NCBI GenBank assembly: GCA_024763295.1
Contig: JANTFU010000138.1
Location: 1 to 6,338, forward strand
Length of the DNA: 6,338 nt
Origin: Anaerolineales bacterium
GTDB lineage: Bacteria; Chloroflexota; Anaerolineae; Anaerolineales; Villigracilaceae
Reading direction: 5' to 3'
Below the pieces are notes generated by a model. It searched no databases, was not told where the DNA came from, and worked only from the letters and a program-made list of their open reading frames with translations. Positions 3,746 through 6,338 of the stretch are shown here, piece after piece (the first letter of the stretch is position 1; the number at the start of each line of letters is the position of its first letter). Position numbers and translations under genes: made by a program.

Positions 3746-6256
3746 ATGCAAAAAAAATCTCTCTCAAAGTTTGCCATCTTTGCCTTTATCGCTGCGTTAC
3801 TCTTTAGCGGGCAAGCCTGCACCATCTCCTTGCTTGATCTTGGCAACTTTGGCATTGGCGATGTAGCCACATCCGCGCCTGACGTCCCATCCCAACCTGA
3901 AGCCACCCCCATCCCGTCGGCAGAAGTGGGCTTCACCGTCCACATCCCCACACCGCTTGCCGAAGGCGACACACTTGCCATCAGCCTGCTCGATGAAGTG
4001 ACCGGCTTGGCACTTAACGCCAGCAGCTACCCCATGCAAATCATCGACCCGCTCACGTATCATGTCTCACTGCCTTTGCCGCTCAACGCCGTCATCAAAT
4101 ATCGCTATCGCATCACCGGCAATAACCGCGCTCAAGAAACCACCAGTGACAACATGACCGTGCGCTACCGCATGTACAAAGTCGATGGCGTTAGCGTTGT
4201 AGATGACATCGTCACAAGCTGGACAGGGCAAACCTATGTCGGCAGTACCGGTAATATTCGCGGACTAGCTGTCAACTCTGTTACCGGTGAACCGATCCCC
4301 AACTTATTGATTAGCGCAAACGGGATTCAAACCATCAGCGATGCTTCGGGGAACTTCCGCCTCGAGGGCGTTGCCCCCGGCACACACTTGCTGAGCGCGT
4401 ACGCGATGGACGGCGCATACCAACCCTTCCAACAGGGTGCCCAAGTGGAAGCAGGGCTGGTCACCCCCGTTCAAATTCATGTTGCCCCTGCCCAAATGGT
4501 AAACGTAACCTTCAACGTAAAAGTTCCACAAAACACCGTTCAAGGCGCTCCACTGCACATTGCAGGGAATCTTTCGCAACTTGGCAACACCTTCGGCGAT
4601 TTAAACGGCGGCTTTAGCGTCATCACAGACAAAATGCCAACCATGAACCAAAACGCCGATGGCAGTTACAACCTCAGCATGTCCTTGCCAATTGGCACCG
4701 ACCTGCGCTACAAATATACGCTCGGCGATGGCTTCTGGAACGCCGAACGAAAAGAAAGCGGCGAACATGTGTTGCGGCGCATTATCGTTCCGGCAACCGA
4801 TCTCGTCGTCAACGACACTGTTGAAACCTGGCAAACAGGTCCCTCGTCCCCGATCGTCTTCGATGTCACCGTTCCCGACAACACACCAGCCGGGGATATA
4901 ATCTACATCCAATTCTCTCCCTATGCTTGGACAGAGCCAATCCCAATGTGGTCGATGGGCAATAACCGTTGGACGTACAAACTCTACGGTCCATTCGACG
5001 TAATCAGCAGCATGGGCTACCGTTATTGCCGTAACGCCCAATGTGGTAGCGCAGATGACATTTCCACAATGGGCAGCGCCACCGCCGGAAGGCAGATTAC
5101 CACCAGCATCGCCCCGCAAGATTTGCGTGATACCGTTACCGCGTGGGCATGGCTCGATGAAGAACCCTACACGCTCGTTGCGGCATCCATCCAAGCGCAA
5201 GCCCCCGAATTTTTAGCAGGGATTGAATTCCAGTCAAATTACAACCCCGAGTGGACAAAATTCACATCGCAAGCAATGCAAAACGTCGCGGCGTTGAACG
5301 CCAACTGGGTCTTCCTGACACCAAGTTGGAGCTTCCAACGCACTACACCGTTGGTCTTTGCTCCAAAACCTGGCGCAGATCCCTTACAAGACGATCTGAC
5401 TATAATGATGCAACAAGCCTCGGCGCTCAACTTGCAAATCGCTCTCTTCCCGACACCCAACTTCCCGTCCACTGCCGATGAATGGTGGCTCAATGCCCCG
5501 CGCGATTTTGGCTGGTGGAATGAATGGTTTGAACGCTATCAACAACATCTGGTACATTACGCAGATATTGCCATGCAAAACAACGCCAGTGCGCTCGTCC
5601 TAGGCGGCGAATGGCTTGCCCCCGCTATGCAAAACGGCTTGCTTGCCGATGGACAAGTATCCAGCGTCCCTGCCGATGCGGAATTACGTTGGAGCAACAT
5701 CATCAACGAAGTGCGCGCACATTACAACGGCGAAATCTGGTGGGCATTGCCCTACACCCCCGGCAGTCTTGAAAACGCGCCTGCCTTCATCAAAAACGTC
5801 GATGGTATCTACCTACTTTGGAATGCCCCGCTTAGCAGCGATCTTTCTGCATCCAAAGATGTAATGACCACCGAAGCGATCCGACTGCTCGAAGAAGAAA
5901 TTGCTCCTTATCAAGCCAGTGTTGAAAAGAAAATCGTACTCGGCTTTGCGCTGCCTTCCACAACGGGCGTACGGACTGCCTGTATCGCCGCACCTGCGGG
6001 CGGATGCCTCGATTGGCAGCAACTCAACCGCCCCACAGCAGATATTCCCTCCGTTGGCTTAAACCTACTTGCGCAAGCTGATGTTTACGAATCAATCTTC
6101 CAAGCCATAAACGGACGCACATGGATTGACGGCATTGTCAGCCGCGGCTACTATCCGCCAGCTATGCTACGCGATAAATCCGCATCCATTTACGGTAAGC
6201 CTGCCGGTGACCTGATCTGGTATTGGTATCCACGCTTGCGTGGAATTGTCCAGTAA
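3746..6256 (+). CDS. Exported multi-domain lipoprotein: CBM20/E-set-like modules, regulatory-like domain, glycosidase-like TIM barrel
   Basis: I recognise the domain types but not a named protein. A Sec lipoprotein signal (residues 1-24, KK then a hydrophobic core) ends at Cys25 in a loose lipobox (GQAC), followed by a Pro/Ser/Thr linker (about 43-59). Module A (about 60-161), B (about 251-365) and C (about 369-470) look alike: each has a Y-[RK]-Y strand (119-121, 322-324, 425-427) and ends with D-x-V-x-x-W (154-159, 357-362, 462-467). Module B's HIAGNLSQLGN resembles a CBM20 starch-binding motif. Between A and B (about 169-248) is a carboxypeptidase-regulatory-like fold (GEPIPNLLISANG, SDASGNFRLEGVAPG). 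The C-terminal part (about 489-836) resembles GH113-like or other clan GH-A TIM barrels. Glu622 in LVLGGEWL is a candidate acid/base, and the protein closes with YGKPAGDLIWYWYP. A second catalytic Glu is not obvious. Cys428/433 and Cys746/754 could form disulfides. The weak GAGA-type ribosome site is at 3736-3739. Likely surface-anchored and carbohydrate-binding; enzymatic activity is uncertain. Confidence 0.75.
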   Translation: MQKKSLSKFAIFAFIAALLFSGQACTISLLDLGNFGIGDVATSAPDVPSQPEATPIPSAEVGFTVHIPTPLAEGDTLAISLLDEVTGLALNASSYPMQIIDPLTYHVSLPLPLNAVIKYRYRITGNNRAQETTSDNMTVRYRMYKVDGVSVVDDIVTSWTGQTYVGSTGNIRGLAVNSVTGEPIPNLLISANGIQTISDASGNFRLEGVAPGTHLLSAYAMDGAYQPFQQGAQVEAGLVTPVQIHVAPAQMVNVTFNVKVPQNTVQGAPLHIAGNLSQLGNTFGDLNGGFSVITDKMPTMNQNADGSYNLSMSLPIGTDLRYKYTLGDGFWNAERKESGEHVLRRIIVPATDLVVNDTVETWQTGPSSPIVFDVTVPDNTPAGDIIYIQFSPYAWTEPIPMWSMGNNRWTYKLYGPFDVISSMGYRYCRNAQCGSADDISTMGSATAGRQITTSIAPQDLRDTVTAWAWLDEEPYTLVAASIQAQAPEFLAGIEFQSNYNPEWTKFTSQAMQNVAALNANWVFLTPSWSFQRTTPLVFAPKPGADPLQDDLTIMMQQASALNLQIALFPTPNFPSTADEWWLNAPRDFGWWNEWFERYQQHLVHYADIAMQNNASALVLGGEWLAPAMQNGLLADGQVSSVPADAELRWSNIINEVRAHYNGEIWWALPYTPGSLENAPAFIKNVDGIYLLWNAPLSSDLSASKDVMTTEAIRLLEEEIAPYQASVEKKIVLGFALPSTTGVRTACIAAPAGGCLDWQQLNRPTADIPSVGLNLLAQADVYESIFQAINGRTWIDGIVSRGYYPPAMLRDKSASIYGKPAGDLIWYWYPRLRGIVQ

Positions 6257-6271
6257 AACAACACAAACAAG

Positions 6272-6310
6272 AAAAGGTCATTTTGACAATAAGATTCAAA
6301 ATGACCTTTT
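6272..6310. terminator. Strong, probably bidirectional rho-independent terminator after the lipoprotein gene
   Basis: A perfect 15-bp stem (6272-6286 with 6296-6310) surrounds a 9-nt loop. The left arm begins AAAAGGTCA and the right arm ends TGACCTTTT with one more T at 6311, so either strand gives a hairpin followed by a U-rich tail. It begins 15 nt after the stop codon. A bidirectional terminator would suit a convergent gene just beyond the window, but none is visible. The last 27 nt (6312-6338) hold nothing I can name. Confidence 0.85.
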
Positions 6311-6338
6311 TCATTTAGTACCAACAAAAAACACCCTG

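Noticed and set aside
3746..3823. Lipoprotein as a Tat substrate, because tat genes are next door
   Set aside because: The signal region has KK near the start and a lone K8 but no twin arginine, so Sec export is more likely. It is also a separate transcription unit.
4601..5200. 199-codon open frame on the minus strand inside the lipoprotein gene
   Set aside because: It is fully antisense to a strongly supported gene, shows no recognisable domain and has no convincing ribosome site. Long antisense frames are common in C-rich coding sequence.

Overview
The window looks like chromosomal DNA from a Chloroflexota bacterium, most plausibly Anaerolineae. This is inferred from gene content and style and was not tested by a search. 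The clues are a Sec lipoprotein with a short Pro/Thr/Ala linker, a TIM-barrel domain and CBM20-like modules, a Tat pair with a divergent TatC, mid-to-high GC with a C-rich coding strand, and imperfect palindromic intergenic repeats. All genes read on the + strand.

Layout: (1) At 2-361 is the 3' end of a DUF1461 integral membrane protein gene, cut by the window edge. (2) A promoter with a perfect TATAAT at 381-386 precedes an apparent five-gene operon, 408-3359. It holds fabG (3-oxoacyl-ACP reductase), an Asp23/Gls24 (YqhY-like) gene, nusB (antitermination factor), a TatA/B-family gene that reads best as TatB-like, and tatC. Spacing is 57 nt, 5 nt, 3 nt and an 8-nt overlap. The first gap holds a five-unit AACGTT array with an exact 8-nt period. 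(3) The 386-nt non-coding stretch 3360-3745 holds two adjacent imperfect palindromes (3393-3495 and 3507-3621), a rho-independent terminator (3628-3652), and a good sigma70-type promoter (3641-3669) whose -35 box lies in the terminator stem. (4) At 3746-6256 is an 836-residue exported lipoprotein with three CBM20/E-set-like beta modules, one carboxypeptidase-regulatory-like domain and a C-terminal glycosidase-like TIM barrel. A 15-bp terminator at 6272-6310 follows it.

How the genes fit together: the operon mixes lipid synthesis (fabG, and an Asp23/YqhY protein that in Bacillus is tied to acetyl-CoA carboxylase control), rRNA transcription (nusB) and export of folded proteins (tatB/tatC). These look like housekeeping genes under one growth-linked promoter. 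The lipoprotein is a separate unit, probably surface-anchored and carbohydrate-directed. Its signal peptide has no twin arginine, so it is probably not a Tat substrate.

I see no CRISPR array, defence island, phage gene, transposase gene, tRNA or rRNA. The parts most worth a second look are the two palindromic elements, the divergent TatC (duplicated amphipathic N-terminal segment and altered twin-arginine pocket), and the multi-module lipoprotein whose barrel lacks an obvious second catalytic glutamate.
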